Source of the DNA: Ceratodon purpureus
Lineage: Eukaryota > Streptophyta > Bryopsida > Pseudoditrichales > Ditrichaceae
DNA: 64,000 nt
Assembly: GCA_014871385.1 (NCBI GenBank)
Contig: CM026433.1
Coordinates: 3,419,101 to 3,483,100 of the forward strand
Reading direction: 5' to 3'
Shown: positions 10,481 through 23,500 of the stretch, piece by piece
Layout: each line of letters begins with the position of its first letter
How positions within the stretch are numbered: position 1 is the first letter of the stretch
Position numbers and translations under genes: made by a program
The notes under the pieces: model-generated
Seen by the model: only the letters and a program-made list of their open reading frames with translations
Databases searched by the model: none
What the model was told of the DNA's origin: nothing

Positions 10481-11638
10481 TTAGAATACCTTGGTGCTCT
10501 TGCCTCTGGGTGTGTGTCCTGCACCTTGATTCATGGATGTACCTTTCCTTGCAGCTGGCTTTGTCAAATACGTTTGAATATAAATTTCGGCAAGACCACT
10601 GTTGAGAAGCAAGGTCAGGATGATGCCGTAATCCAGAGCTTCCACTCTCGAAAGTTTCCTGAACAGCAGTTGTATGGGGAAGGGCAACGTGCGACTATAC
10701 ATCACCGAGTAACTGCACAGACAGAAAAAAATCAAATCCTAAATCCTCAAAACAGTCACCACCGGCCAATAATCCTCATTGCTAATTGAGCATATTCAGA
10801 AAGCAGATCATGACACTGCTAACAAACTAGCTGTTTTTCACTGCAAAGTATTGTTATTCAATTCACTGAAGATGCGAAAAAGGTACCTTTTCCTTGTTTG
10901 TTATGTCCATTCTTACTCATCAACTTGTGCAATGCTGAAAATAGGAATAAAAAACAGACAGGTTTAGTAGCAGCATGAGCTTGCAAAAATGAAGGCAGCC
11001 TTACCAGATGGCAGCAGAGCGGAGGATCCACCTTCGGTGACGCTCAAAGTCCTTGTTGCGAGCAGCGTTGATGGAAATGACGAGGGCAATCAAGCTCGCA
11101 GGGGTCATGAACAAGGGGCTTAACCTTGGCATTGCCATGGGGGTTTCAATCTCGCCATTTAACCTCAACGTGGTCCCTCCTGTCACAGCTACCACCACTG
11201 TACACACAGAAAATGTGTATCCGAGTCGCTTGTGGAGAGTTGGGTATTTGTTGCGAAACGATGCGTTGAACTGAAGCGGGCCTATTATCATATACAAAAG
11301 AGCTGCTGTTGCATGCACCTGCAAGCCATGGAATACGCCACAACTTAGTTGCCTGACTTGTGGGTTGGACGAAACTAGTGTTCAAAATGATGAGGAAGGT
11401 GCTTTGGGCATGGAAACTGGGTGTTCACCTGCCATGCTCGAAGATTGTGCAGAATATTAAGCCCGGCCAAGTCGTAGTTCCCGAGTGAGGCATGCAAAGT
11501 GAAGTGCTTGTAGATCTCGAAGTCGCCATAGACGAAGGGCACTGTGTACACAGTGAACAGCACCGAGTAGCACGTCACTATCCACCACGCTAGGTTGCCC
11601 CATGTCCTCATCCATCTCTTCTCGCCTACCTCCTCCAT
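10481..11638 (-). CDS. DUF2306 membrane protein, three exons
   Basis: The exons are 11429-11638, 11005-11318 and 10481-10712 (minus strand), joined by GT-AG introns with matching phases (0 and 2). The product is 251 residues. It looks like the DUF2306 family of polytopic membrane proteins: several hydrophobic helices, an N-terminal WWIVTCYSVLFTVYTVPFVY helix, the loop HKRLGYTF, and HRRWILRSAAICYS, which matches the conserved RRHRxWMLRS-type element. Biochemical function is unknown for the family. Length agrees with the usual 220-260 residues. The C-terminal 30 residues are basic and polar. The 11429 donor (CAG/GTGAAC) and the 10712 acceptor (GTGCAG) are both clear. The ATG at 11638 is the only one in frame near the start. 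Confidence 0.8.
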
Positions 11639-11969
11639 CGATTTACACGGAGAGCTAAGTCACCTCCAACACAATGCATCGAACTCACTTACAATCCAGG
11701 TTGCAAATGTAGAAAAGCGTCTGAACCCCAAGTTCACTCCTGAACCGAGCTATGTTTGTGATGCCTCATCATCGCCCACCAGAGGACGTCATAGCCATCA
11801 GCGGCCATCACCATTAAAGTAGGTGTACGATCACACCAAACTTTTTTCCTCCCAAATGGCTCCACCACAAGTCACCCATAAGCGACTTTCATGTCCAATG
11901 TGTTCATCCCAACCTGCAATGCTTCTCGAATGGGGAAGCTGGAGATAAAGCTTTAAACGGTGCTAAAAC
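11639..11969. other. Spacer upstream of the DUF2306 gene
   Basis: This is the likely promoter of the minus-strand DUF2306 gene and the boundary of the eIF2-beta pseudogene. No distinctive site is seen. Confidence 0.4.
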
Positions 11970-12511
11970 TTGAAGTTGATCATGATGACGAACCTGGTGA
12001 AGGTGTTTAGTTGGGAACCGCCTATGCTTGGGAAGGAACAGACCGAGACTAAAAGTATGACGAACTTCTAGGGCGGGTGACCAGTATTCTGAAAGAGAAC
12101 AATCTCCGTCTGTCAATACTGTATAGACAGATGGAGACTGTTCTCTCTCAGAATAGGAACAAGAAGAGTGTCTTCGTTAACGTTATGGATCTGTGCAATT
12201 TGACAATGCATCGACAATCAGAGCACGTCATGACTTTCTTGAGAACTAAATTGGGTAGTAGAAGGTCACTTGATGGACAACAGAGACTGGTTTTCAAAGG
12301 TCAATTTGCTCCGAAGGTGTTCCAGGGTATTTTAAGGCGTTACGTCAATGAATACGTTGTATGCAATGGTTGCAAGAGTCCGTACACTATCCTTTCTAAG
12401 AAGGGTCGGTTGTTCTTCCTTCAATGTGAGCAGCGTGGATGCTCGCGACCAGTGGCACCTATCATAGCTGGTGCCGTTGCAAGGGTTGGACGTCGTAAGG
12501 CAACGACTTAG
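11970..12511 (+). pseudogene. eIF2-beta retropseudogene
   Basis: The translation is clearly translation initiation factor 2 subunit beta: AYAWEGTDRD, KYDELLGRV, FVNVMDLCNLTMHRQSEHV, LDGQQRLVFKGQFAPK, ILRRYVNEYVVCNGCKSP and VARVGRRK. All of this runs through one continuous intronless stretch, as expected of a processed copy. Two in-frame stops interrupt the upstream part: a TAG after GEGV where Gln is expected, and a TAA after GTDRD where Tyr is expected. The zinc-binding end is altered too: the third pair reads CEQRGC instead of CxxC. Downstream of the stops about 144 codons stay open to 12511, so it is a fairly young, dead copy. The functional gene must lie elsewhere. Confidence 0.85.
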
Positions 12512-13289
12512 AGGGTGGTTCCTAGATATTAGTATAAGAAAGCATTTCAAGTGTATGTCCTGCCCGGAAAAATCTCTCCGGAGCATATCTGGTACAATCA
12601 AGTTCCACAAGACATGTCAAGACTGTCAACCCCTACACTTGGGGGCACAATTGGTAGTCAATTATCATGCAATAATTGTAGTCACTGGAAATAATCTTTG
12701 TGACCAGTGTAATCTGTACAATCAACACAAACAATATTGTAAATTCACTTCTGAAGATTACGCATTTGTGACTCTGCACTGCGTCTTGAGGAAGTGAGAA
12801 ACTCGTTGGCAATTCATCAGCACTGAGTGGTGAAACTCTGCAGTTGTAACTCTAGGCTTGAGGGACCGGGTAGAGTAACAGCCAACGGAGAAAGGCCATG
12901 AGGAGAGACAACAGGATGTTGTTTTGCTGCAGGCATCCACTCAGCGTTGGAGGGCTCGGTCGAAAATTGATTAGCTGCCGATCAGACCAAGGCACAGAAC
13001 AATCAGCTTTGACTCATATTTAACTTTCTCCGAATTCTGGTTGCAAATTTACACTTTAGTTAAGTAGTATCATGTCTAGACCTTGTACAAGAGAAGTCAT
13101 TGGAAAACATGATTGCTTTGTAATCTACAAGGCTTTAATTGATGAATGCTCAAATGAATAAGGAAGAAAAATCTCCATTCCCCACACATTACTGTATGCA
13201 ATTGTTCAAAGAATTCGTGTTGCTAAGAGAAGAGTTGATTATTTGTAATTCGTCTATGAGTTTCAAAGAGATATTTACTTTCCAAAATT
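12512..13289. other. Probable 3' region of the CPP gene
   Basis: No independent gene is seen. The CPP reading frame stops at 13290. A good donor (GAG/GTCAGT at 13339/13340) could instead splice to a further short exon in this interval, so part of it may be 3' coding or untranslated sequence. Confidence 0.35.
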
Positions 13290-16200
13290 CTATGCCGTTG
13301 GAGCATAGGAATTCGAGAATAAAAGTTGCAAATACTGACCTCTTCTGTTTCCGAGTGAAACGATCCTTCGTAAGCAGTCCCGGAATTCTGACAAGATTAC
13401 TCGCTCTTGGTCCACATAGAGCGGATTCAGATCATGAGATGGTGAGGAGGGAGCAGTAAATAACGGGTCCTTCTCATCGCACATCAATGCCAGCGTTCCC
13501 GGCGACATAGGTCTTTGACCTCGTGATGCTTCCTCCTTGTCTGCAATCTCGAAGGCTTGGTTTGCAGCAGTCGCTGAAGTGCTCGTCAGATTATGTACGC
13601 TTGCATCCTCTTTCATGGATGCTTCAGCTATAGATGTAGGGACAGAAGAAGGGTCGTCAGATGGGCGATGCTCTGCATGAGGTGGGTTTATGGTCAAAGT
13701 GGTGGGGATTTCATTTTCCACTGGTGAAACTCCTGCCACAGGGAAAGACAAGTAAATTCCTGCCACAGGTAAAGAAATCGTTGATAAAAGAAAAGTTTGT
13801 TAATGGAAGGAAAAACAGTGCTTCTCAATCCATAGAACGATGTCAGAAAAAAGGAAAACCTGATACTTCGTGCTGCACGTCTGCGGACACAATGACCAGA
13901 AGTTTGCAGAGTTCCTGTATGACGTCTGTGTGCAAGACGTCCGCCAGCAAGGACCTGCCACAAAAATAAAGGGAGCCCGACAGCAACCATTTACACAAAA
14001 TTTCAGTGAGGTTATTATATAAGTGACAGAAATTGAACGAAACACAACCACATATAATGCAATATGTAATGTGCTATACTTGTCATGCAGCACACTGTAG
14101 AGGCTCAAATAGAAATTTGGTTAAATCTACTGCAAATGCAATGTTGGCCATCAGAGGGCAGAGGTGCTACCTGTTCGGGATTTTCACAGGTTGCTCTGTC
14201 CTATGCTCCGCACAAGCAGTTTGTGCAGACACGTTTGGAGAAACTGCAGTATGGCGGGCAATATGATTCTCTACCTTCATAAGGATGGCCTAAGCAAGCA
14301 ACGAAAAGGTCAGTACACAACTACCTCTTGTACCACCGAGCAATTCATTATCAAGATTGATTAAGATGACATAACAATACCGATGAATCAAGGACATGTG
14401 TTGGACGGTAACGTGCACCAAAATTTGGAAATAGTCTGGACCATTTTTATTTACGAAGTTCTCTTGGAGATGTTCTCTTTAAATATTCCACTTTACTAAA
14501 GATCGAGTTGTATTCGAGCACACACATGCTTCAATCCAGTGTAATTTTCACAGTAGATCAATTGAAAGTCCAGACTAGTTCCAATTTTAGGTGTAGCCTC
14601 AATAGGAATGTGAACAAGTAGTCACAGTTAAAACTCACCTTATTTGCCTGGAAACGAGGCATGACGTACTCCACATCCTGAGTTTTCCGCTTCCTTGACA
14701 ACGGTGACATGTGCCCAGCCGCACCACATGCAGAAGGCCGTTGCACGAAGCTCAACCCCAGTGCAGGATCACTTGGAAACAGTGATCTTCTCTCGTCACT
14801 GGTGATAAAGTTTCGGCAATCTACACATTTGCAATTTTCAGAGCATAATATGTTGGCTTGATAGCACTCACAATACTTCTTCAAGCATCCTGACTTTTTG
14901 CAATGGCAGCCTTTGTTATGTTTTGCAGAACTTCCGTTGCGATCCCCGACATCATCCTACATGGCAATGGAAAGGAGATGGTGACGTTACATTAAAATCA
15001 GGCCGATTAGAACCAGTCATTTCAATACTGCGAAAGGTCGCCCATGATACATATAATCCTATCAAAAAGTATATACTAATACTATACTGCAGGTCAATTT
15101 TTTTGCAAGAGTGCTAACATGAATACAAAGTATATTGATACCAACTGGTGTAGTCCTGAATACAGTAGCTACCTTTCCGTCATGTGAAATGCCAGGACTA
15201 TTGGCAATCTTCGGGCGAAAGGCATTTGGATTTCGCTCCAACGTCGCCTCCACAGCTTCTTGTCTCACTACCTCATGCTCACTATTGTTGCAGCAGTTCA
15301 CGCAATTGCACCCATCACAATATGTTCCTGATGCAAAGCATTCGCAATACCTGCCACATGACCTCCAGCCATGTCAATCTAACGGAGTATGATTGAGATT
15401 ATTTGCAGGCCATCGTTACACTTAATCAAATAATACCTCAAATTAATGAATAGTCAAAGTAAATGGTCTACGATTGCCAATAAAAGCCACTGCACAGTAC
15501 CATATTTATATATTAAAAACAGAAAACTGAAAGCAAAGTGCAGATGTCAGCTCACAGTTTCAGACACCGAGAATTCTTGCAGTTGCATTGCTTGCATTTT
15601 TTAGGAGTCCCTTCCTTGCCCTCCAAAGCTGATCGAGGGCGTGCTACTGGTCTACGAGGAGAACTGTGTTTTCTGGTCTTTCGCATAAGCACACACACGC
15701 AAACAAGTAACGAAAACAGGTCAATGTGGTGCCCACACATGCGCATCGTAATGTGCAATTTCTGAACTGGGGAGGAAAACGAACTTGGAGAAAGGTAAAC
15801 TCCATGAATAGGCAACACTACATCAGAAACAATCTACATCCAAGGTGGCAAGAAGGTCACTATGTGTGTAGAAGTCCTACATGCTTGATTGGTTAGAACG
15901 ATGAGGAGACTCTGAAGAAGCCAATGGACCTCCATAAGCAGACGTAAAGTCAAGCTGACGAGGTACTGCCTTCCGTGCTGGCTCACTTGCGGAAGCAGCC
16001 ATGATTGATGCCGATACGGAACCAAGTGCCGAACGTGGGTTCGATAACAGACTGTTATCGTCGATGTTCGATGAGTGGAGCATGATTCTGAAAGACATGA
16101 AAAAGCTCATCAGAACAAAATAGATTCGTGACCATAAAATCTGCAAGACAAACAGTTGACTATTTCAAGCTTCAAATGTGTACATTCTGCAGATCGAGAG

Positions 16201-16627
16201 ATGATGCACAACGAACATAGAAACAAGCGACTCAGTCGAACCATATTATCCAATCAATCCCTTACCTTGTTGTCGGCATCATCGAAAGAGACGGAAACAT
16301 CGGCCGAGGATACTCCTGATGCGGTTGAGTATTTCCATGAAAAGCTGCACCCGCTCCATCTGTACACTCCATCCAAAAACACAATGAATTGCTAGTCCGA
16401 CCGAGAGAGAATTCCAAGTGCAACTCCAAAGTTGCACAATCAATCAAGAGTAGGGTTAGGGCAGTAGGGGTCACCAAAACAGAATGCACTAAGCAATATG
16501 GACACAAGACTTTTATGCATTGTAAGCTCAACAAACTAAAAAACCAACACAAGTAGTGCTTGATTGGCACCCAGGAACCACACATACCAGGAGGAGCTGG
16601 CGACAGCCCATTCTGCAAAGACTGCAT
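13290..16627 (-). CDS. Tesmin/TSO1-like CXC (CPP/TCX) protein
   Basis: The nine exons are 16588-16627, 16266-16359, 15881-16087, 15556-15672, 15173-15350, 14639-14956, 14171-14289, 13860-13954 and 13290-13732. All phases agree and give 536 residues. Two CXC motifs form the CRC DNA-binding domain: [19 protein letters not shown]...CNCVNC (about 137-175) and [16 protein letters not shown]...CKCVDC (about 225-262). They are separated by the family spacer with RNPNAF. The plant C-terminal signatures SLLADVL...[24 protein letters not shown] and EFRDCLRRI are present. CPP proteins are nuclear and bind TTYGAA-type (CHR-like) sites; animal LIN54 and plant TCX5-type members sit in DREAM complexes, and TSO1 controls cell division and floral development. 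The exon 3/exon 4 junction (15881/15672) is the least certain. The last exon may continue past 13340 by splicing. Confidence 0.9.
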
Positions 16628-18205
16628 CCTCCCACCCCTTCCTTGATCCCAACGAATGCCGAACTACCAAAACCCAAAGAGAGGTCAACTCTCTAAACTC
16701 GATCAACAATTAACCTCCGATCACCTTGAAAAGAGACACAAAGACGCCTCGACTTCTTTCATGGCAGGCAAAACCCAACCATGCTCCCATCCCTGCACCG
16801 ATCGACCACACGCTGCGTGTACTACCCCATCCTAGAGCTTGAAACTCGAAACCCCTGCCATATCCCTCACTCACCAACAAACCTTTCCCAAAGGTTAATA
16901 ACCTAACGCATTCTGGCATCAGTCAGCCATCGCTGCCATCAAACCCAACTCGCTCCATACGAGTGTGCGCCATGTCGCCACACCCAGAAATGCAGGCTCC
17001 TGACCATCGACAAAGACACTCCTCGCTGAACTCTGGGGAGTAAAACCACAATGAGCACACCTAGTCTTCATTCAGGAGTGTACCGTCAATTCCCATCAAG
17101 CCTGATGCGATTGCTTGACGAGTCAAAAGTTAAGAACCCAGGTTATGTTTGAATGATCTGTGCAGTGGCGTGAGCAGAGGCGGCCTCATAAGATGATCGT
17201 GGCGAGGTCAGAGAGTGTGGGCGACGCATGATTGATTGAGTGCCGCCATTGATTTAAGTTACCTAGCTACTCCTGCACACCACTCGCAGGAATGAAATGA
17301 ATGCGGCTCACGTTTTTTGAAATTCTTTCGGGAAACACTCAGGCACCTCTCGTTGACTCTCTTGTTGCAGACAATTCTTCGGCTTCCGTGCCAGACAGAG
17401 CATTTCAACTGGATGTGCGAGTTTGGTCAAGTTTTAAACTTCGCTTTGCCGCTCTCCCGCCGGCATGAATTTAGCCTTGTTTCGGGTCCACCACCAGAGA
17501 TATCCAGTCGCACCGACCTCACTGTAGAGTGAAATTCAATGAAAAACATCACAACTTTGCAGGCTCCAGTACTGTAATTCAGCTGCCGTACTCTTACTGA
17601 CGGTTTTAATAAGAGTTGGTTGTTGTTCAGAGGGGATCATTTGCATTTGTACTGGGAGTTAACTTAGATGAGTGAAATTCGATTTTAAAACTAACCCTCC
17701 AGGGCCCTTCTTATAATCTCTGGATGTAGAATGACGTAGTTCAAACACTCCGTTAGGATTCATTGCACACCTGTTGTGATTCGTGAGCATTGATTATGAT
17801 CGTGTAAAAATTTATGTCGGAGGACACTGATTGCGAGAGATGATTGATGACTCTTTTTTATTTTGAATTTGGAACGGTGGGGCAGGTTGAGTCAAAGTTC
17901 TAAGCATGGTGAGGATTTTGTCACTCTGTAGTGCTTGCAAAGTGGTCGCCAGGCGGAGTTAAGCAGCCGCTCAGAGGAGGATGAGGCAAGCTTGAGGGGT
18001 GACTCAACAAAAAACAATGATCGGATATGCAGCAGAGAATTGCTAGCTTTCAAGGATGATAAGCAAAACGGACGCCAGCTCAGGACGAATGGTGCAGTGA
18101 TGTCTATGAGAAAGAATGCAAATCCATAATAAAAATACATACAGTTTCTGGCAGCTTGCCCTTCGGGGTGCCAAGGAGCTACTATGACACACAAACCATC
18201 AAAAT
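16628..18205. other. Intergenic, probable promoter and UTR of flanking genes
   Basis: The right-hand part of 16628-17050 has the GC-richer look of a leader and promoter for the CPP gene. Short open frames at 17317-17532 and 17892-18194 have no recognisable motif. No gene is called. Confidence 0.4.
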
Positions 18206-19758
18206 TTACTTCTTGTTGCCGCCTTGCAATCTCTCAGTGATGTCCAGATTGTCTTGTTTGCCCATTCTTCCGAAGGCCACTTCCTCTAAGCTCTGCCCTT
18301 GCCTCTTGTACCGCCCTCCAGCATCCACGAACGCCGGGCAAGGCCTGTATGCCTTGATGGGAAACCACCCGAATCCTGGCACCGAGCTCAGGCCTCCCAG
18401 AATCCTGCCCTCGCCGTTGCAACCACCGACCTTCTCCTCCTTCCCGCAGGCTTGACATGCCGTGGGCGAGAAAGAGCGAGCGGGCTGCGAGGTTGATACC
18501 TCTGATGCACCATCATCTCCTGGACTTCCCTGCTATTAACAAACCACGTCCAATCAGTCCACAGACCAACACTCTCCCCCAACTCTTCCTTCCAGTCATA
18601 GCTGTTCATAATGTATTAATCAAACTGAAAAAGTGGAATGCACTACTTGACAGCACGTACGTCTCAATCAGAGACAACCACATACAGAAGAGAAACTGCA
18701 TTATATTTACGAAGAAAACCTAATACAGAAACACTGCAAGACATTCCTCTACATTGCCAATAGATTGAAGGACTAAGTTGGTACAACAAAGATTCGACCG
18801 AAAACTCCCAATTCAAGTACACGACTCAGCAAGGCCGAAACGAAGAACCTCCATGAATCTAACTACTAAGAACTGTTACACATTTACCCCTTATAGAGTA
18901 ACAGTCCTTATAGAGTTTGGACAATTGAGTTTCTACACCCTTGTAAAGTAACAGTCCAAGACAATCTTCACGCCTTGTCAACACAGAGAAGGACCCAGTC
19001 GGGAGATCAAACATTTAACAACTCACCCCATCTCAACCTAAGTTCACAACTCAGTTAAATCCAAAATACGAAAACCTCCAAAATGCTTACCACTAAAAGA
19101 AACCTCTCAAATACTCTCAGAAACACCATAGCCAGATAACCAAAAATCACCACTAGTACCAACCCCATCAATACACCAACAATTCGACAGAAAGTCCCAA
19201 TTCCAAATTCACTACTCAGCTGAATACCAAACACAAAAACCTCCATGGAAAACTTAAACCTCCAAAAAAATAGACCCAAAACTTAAGAACCTGTCACAGA
19301 ATCGCCATTGCCAGCGTAACCAAAACGGCTGCATCACCTCGTTTGTAGACCAAAACATTCGACCAAAAACTTCCAACATCAAGGTCACGACTCAGCTGAA
19401 CACTACACATGAAACACAAAAAGCTCAAACCTTCAAAACAGACCCAAAACCACAAGAATTCTTCACAGAACCTCCGTAGCCCAAAACACCGAAACGGACA
19501 CCAAAACGGGAACCAAAACGAAGACCAAAATGTGACCAAGAGCACACTCACCTCAGTCCCTGAACTGGTAACCGCCGCCTCCTCCTCAGCAACCGACCCA
19601 GTAGGCGATGCCCCAGACCTAACAAGACGCAAAACTGTAGACCTTCGGCTCCCGAGGGGCGTCACCCTGGCGGTGGTGGTGGACGATGGAGACGATGCTC
19701 TGGAACTGGAAGGCAGCTGCAGGGACAGCGCAGACGAGGCTGCCAGAGAAGTCGCCAT
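18206..19758 (-). CDS. Plastid-targeted DnaJ-like Cys-rich protein
   Basis: Exon 1 is 19552-19758 (69 codons) and exon 2 is 18206-18529. Phase 0 is kept across the intron, and the product is 176 residues. Residues 1-55 are Ser/Ala/Thr/Arg-rich with almost no acidic residues, a typical chloroplast transit peptide. The mature part has CQACGKEEKVGGCNGEGRI (half of a DnaJ-type CxxCxGxG zinc finger) followed by a conserved block, FGWFPIKAYRPCPAFVDAGG and RGQSLEEVAFGR-like sequence. That block recalls an uncharacterised plant family annotated as DnaJ/Hsp40 Cys-rich proteins of the plastid. Related small plastid zinc-finger proteins act in assembly of photosynthetic complexes; the exact role here is unknown. 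The donor ACTGAG/GTGAGT and acceptor TAGCAG/GG are both strong. Confidence 0.75.
18785..19440. repeat. Intronic repeat, three or four units of about 170 bp
   Basis: Inside the intron of the plastid gene, a unit containing ATTCGACNRAAANTYCCAA, CGACTCAGCTGAA and ACACAAAAACCTCC recurs near 18792, 19183 and 19353, with a partial copy near 19030. Copies are diverged. They look like an old internal tandem duplication. Confidence 0.5.
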
Positions 19759-20128
19759 GACGGCACAATCCTCTCCACCTCTTCCCTGACTGCCCTACCT
19801 CGCCACTACCTCGCCACAACACAACCTCGGCAATGGCGATGGCGAAGCGGAGAGCAATCCAGTGCGAGCTCGGCCACAATCCACTCCATCACCGATACAG
19901 TTGTGCGGTGTAATCTACCAGACATGGATATTTGGGAGATTTTCCGGGGTTGGGTGTAAGGATGGGGTAGATAGTGGCGGGTTTGGGTGCGGTGTGGGTT
20001 TGGGGTAGTGGTGGGATCCTGGTGGCCAAGAGCGTGGAGATCACGATCTGCTTCTGTCTCCCACTTTCTCTTTCTCAAGCTCTCTCTCTCTCTCTGTGTC
20101 GGCTTCTTTCTGGCTGGGCTTCTTTTTC

Positions 20129-20375
20129 GCTCTCTCGGGTTTCTCTTTCTTTCTCGCTCTCTTTCTTTTTTGCCCTCTCGGGTTTCTCTTTCTTTCTCGC
20201 TCTCTTTCTTTTTTGCCCTCTCGGGTTTCTCTTTCTTTCTCGCTCTCTTTCTTTTTTGCCCTCTCGGGTTTCTCTTTCTTTCTCGCTCTCTTTCTTTTTT
20301 GCCCTCTCGGGTTCTCTTTCTTTCTCGCTCTCTTTCTTTTTTGCCCTCTCGGGTTTTTCTTCTCCTTGTTTTTTT
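20129..20375. repeat. 43-bp pyrimidine-rich minisatellite
   Basis: About six copies of a 43-base unit (GCCCTCTCGGGTTTCTCTTT followed by a CTTTCTCGCTCTCTTTC run) start near 20129, 20172, 20215, 20258, 20301 and 20343. On the minus strand it reads as an AGAAAGAGCGAG-rich tail directly downstream of a tRNA-like SINE head. Long Arg/Lys/Glu frames across it are artefacts of the repeat. Confidence 0.85.
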
Positions 20376-20560
20376 TGGGGCACACGAATTGCTTTTTGCA
20401 GCCTGCGGCAAAGGTAACGAATTGCCTTTGGCAACCCACCGCCGGGGTTTTTCCATTCGGTAAAGGTGAGATTTTACGGCGAGTTGGAATCAAACCGACA
20501 ACTTCTTGGTACCGCGGCAATAACCAGTTGGTGTTCCTCTTCATCATCTGGTAGTTTTAG
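20376..20560 (-). mobile_element. Candidate tRNA-derived SINE with repeat tail
   Basis: On the minus strand the sequence has an A-box-like CAACTGGTTATTGCCG and a B-box GGTTTGATTCC at tRNA-like spacing (about 20475-20545). A GC-rich body follows, and then the 43-bp minisatellite as a possible tail. This is the layout of a SINE. No second copy of this one is seen in the window, so the family is unproven. Confidence 0.4.
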
Positions 20561-20579
20561 GGTCATTTCGGACCGGTAG

Positions 20580-23500
20580 TTTAAAGTCATTCCAAACCAT
20601 CTTCTCTTTTTTTTTTGCTTTCTTAGATTTATTTTTATCATTCATTTTCTCGAATTTTTTTTCCTTTTTCAAATGATGTGTCACCTTTCTCAATCTTGCT
20701 AAAGTTTCTCTTTCTCTTTCTCATGATGTTTCATCTTTCTCTTTCCCTTCAAGTATTATCATTTATTTTCTATTTTTTCCTCGTTGATCGCTAAGTTTCC
20801 AAATTTGATTTATTTTTATGTTTTTGGTGTTATTCAAAGATTTATGGGAATTTTGCAACAAAGAATGGTTTTTTAAATCTCAAACATTTTAATATTGAAT
20901 CTAGAGAATTTTATGAAAGATATGTTATGTATAGAAGTATATGTATAAAAAATGTAAAAAAAGTTTTAAAAAAACATTTTTAAGCTTGTTTTTATTTGTC
21001 AATTAATATTTTTTAGGGGAGCACAATTTACAAAACTCATAAGAATTGCAATAATATGTTTAAGCTCACTGGATCTACATAACATTAATTAAAAAGTATG
21101 CAAAGCTCCAAAATTAATGTAGGAATATAATTTTTTTTTTAATAATTGTATTTACTATAGTGTAGCTAATTGATTAAAGCAAAAAGGCCATGAGGTTGTG
21201 AAGGTGGATTGCAAAAAATCATAAATAACAAATAATATTATTTTATTTTTAATTAATTCTTTTTTTCATTCTTTTTTCTTTTTATAATCCTTAAATTTAT
21301 TTTAGAAAATGACATATTATCTAAATAATCCTTTGAGTTTCTTGCTCGGTTATTGTTCTATTTTAGATGAAATTTTCATTTTGAAAAATTGAAATCATAT
21401 ATTCTCTTTAATGTAACGTATCACATGATCATGAATTTATGACTTCATTCGACACTACTAGCAAATTTGTTGTTTTTTCATTCTTGTTTCTAGCCATTGT
21501 AGAAGATGGTGAATGAAAATAAGTTAATTTAAGGTGCATGTTGAACAATGTATATCTGTCTATATATAAATTGAATTGGTTAAGAACATATTAAAATAAT
21601 TAAACTAACTGAGAAATAAAAATAAATTACTCATTAAAAAAGAGATTAATGAAAGACTTGAATATATTTAATCCCTAATGTTATTTGATGTTTTTTGGCC
21701 AACAAACATCTACTAATAACAACCTACCAATTTTGAAAAATAATCGGCTTTATGAATTTTTCAATTTTAGGATCTTCTATCCACCATGTATACAAAATAC
21801 AAGAGCAATCCACCATATAAATTCAAAAATTACAAGGTTTAAAAACATTTGACACTGCCCAAGTAGAATACTTAAGTTTTGATGCCCAAAAAGCATACAT
21901 TTCAAAGACATTTGATGTATAAAGGGTCATTGCTTCTTGTATGTGTTGAAGTGAGGTTTTTACTCACCAAGTTTGAGCCTTATGCATGCTTGAAAAGGGT
22001 GAGAAATCCTCCTTTTGGTCATTGAAAGTGAACTAGAATTTCTTTATACTTTCCACATTCAAAACACCTAAAAGGATAAGCGTTTCATGTCTAATTGAAA
22101 ATCCAAACAATATATGTGTTTTAGTTTGTAAGAAGAACAACCGCAAAACACTAGAGGACAATTGGAGTAAATTCTAAATTTACAAGACATTTTTGAAGTA
22201 AAAATAGTTTGTTCTTCTAGAAATTCAAGGGTGCAGTTGTCAAATTGTGAGTATACTAATGAAACCGCTGCCATATCTTACAAGCTACAGAGGGAATGAT
22301 AATTAATATGGTTGAAAATTCAGAATCATCAAATTGGATGAAAGTTGCACATTGGATGAAAAATCCATCTAGATGAAAATTGTCCACAAGATTAAAACTT
22401 TCATTACTGAGAATGGATGGAAAAATATTGGGCCAATTATATTGCAAATGTCTACCCTTTGCAAAATAGTCTTATTCTTTTCTACCCTTGCCTATGATGG
22501 GGACTATAGGCAAAAAATGGAGATGGTGAGAAGTTGCTACCTGCCAATATTTAAGGCAAATCCTTCTAAATTTCACAACTTTTACAATATGACTTCAAAT
22601 TCTTCAAAAAAAAGTGTTGTTAGAAAGCCAATGCAAAAATGAATGCAATATAAAAATAAAAAAATAAAAAAATAAAAAAATCCAAAAACTATGGAACTTA
22701 TGATAGCATTCGTAGAAGTGCTGCAACCACAATATGGACTAAAAAAAATTTAGGGATTAAATGTTGATGATATAAATCCTTATTAGTGCTTTCCTTAATG
22801 TTTGAATGTATATAATTAAAGAATTCTTCATTTTGCATTATTGTTCAAAAGAAAATGGCCCTAACTCTCTTTATTCCCTCGTGATTAATCAAAAACCTTG
22901 ACCGTTGTTTTTTAGAATTTCATATAAAATATTATTTTATTTATGTTTGCATATTTTTTTTATATGTGTTTTGGTATGATATGTTTGTTGATATATGTAG
23001 TGGCATATGTTTCCAAACATCAAAACAACGGGATCGTAAAATCAAAAATTACAAAATAAGTGAAAAACTAATTATCATGGTCAGGTTTGGATATCAATTT
23101 GCTCATAGTTTTAGAAGATAAGTTATTAATAATTTTTAGTTTTATTTTTCTAGTGATTTGTATTATGATTTTCTTCAAGTATTTTTATTGTGACTATTCT
23201 TTTATTACATTATAATTTGATTGTGTTTTTTATTATTTAGGCATGTACATATTTTTTCAAAAAGACAAAAATGAAGGAAATAGAAAAACAAACAAACATA
23301 GCGTGTCAAAATGATAAATTGAAGAAATAAGTAGATTTTTTTATCACTAATTTAACACAATGTCTAATCAAGTAATTATCTAATTGTTATTATAAGTTAT
23401 ACAATATGTACAAATTGTCTCAATGAATAAAACAAATGATCATAACACCTTTCTTAGGTAATAATAGAAATTATTGATGATTATGCAAGCATGCATGACA

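Noticed and set aside
20441-20457. CACCGCCGGGGTTTTTC resembling an arm of the GC-rich elements
   Set aside because: Only one arm is present, with no centre or partner arm, and it lies within the SINE-like body; probably chance.
19806-20554. Long open frames of Arg/Lys/Glu-rich or Phe/Leu/Ser-rich peptides on both strands
   Set aside because: They are translations of the 43-bp minisatellite; a repeat unit that is open in several frames gives such ORFs automatically.
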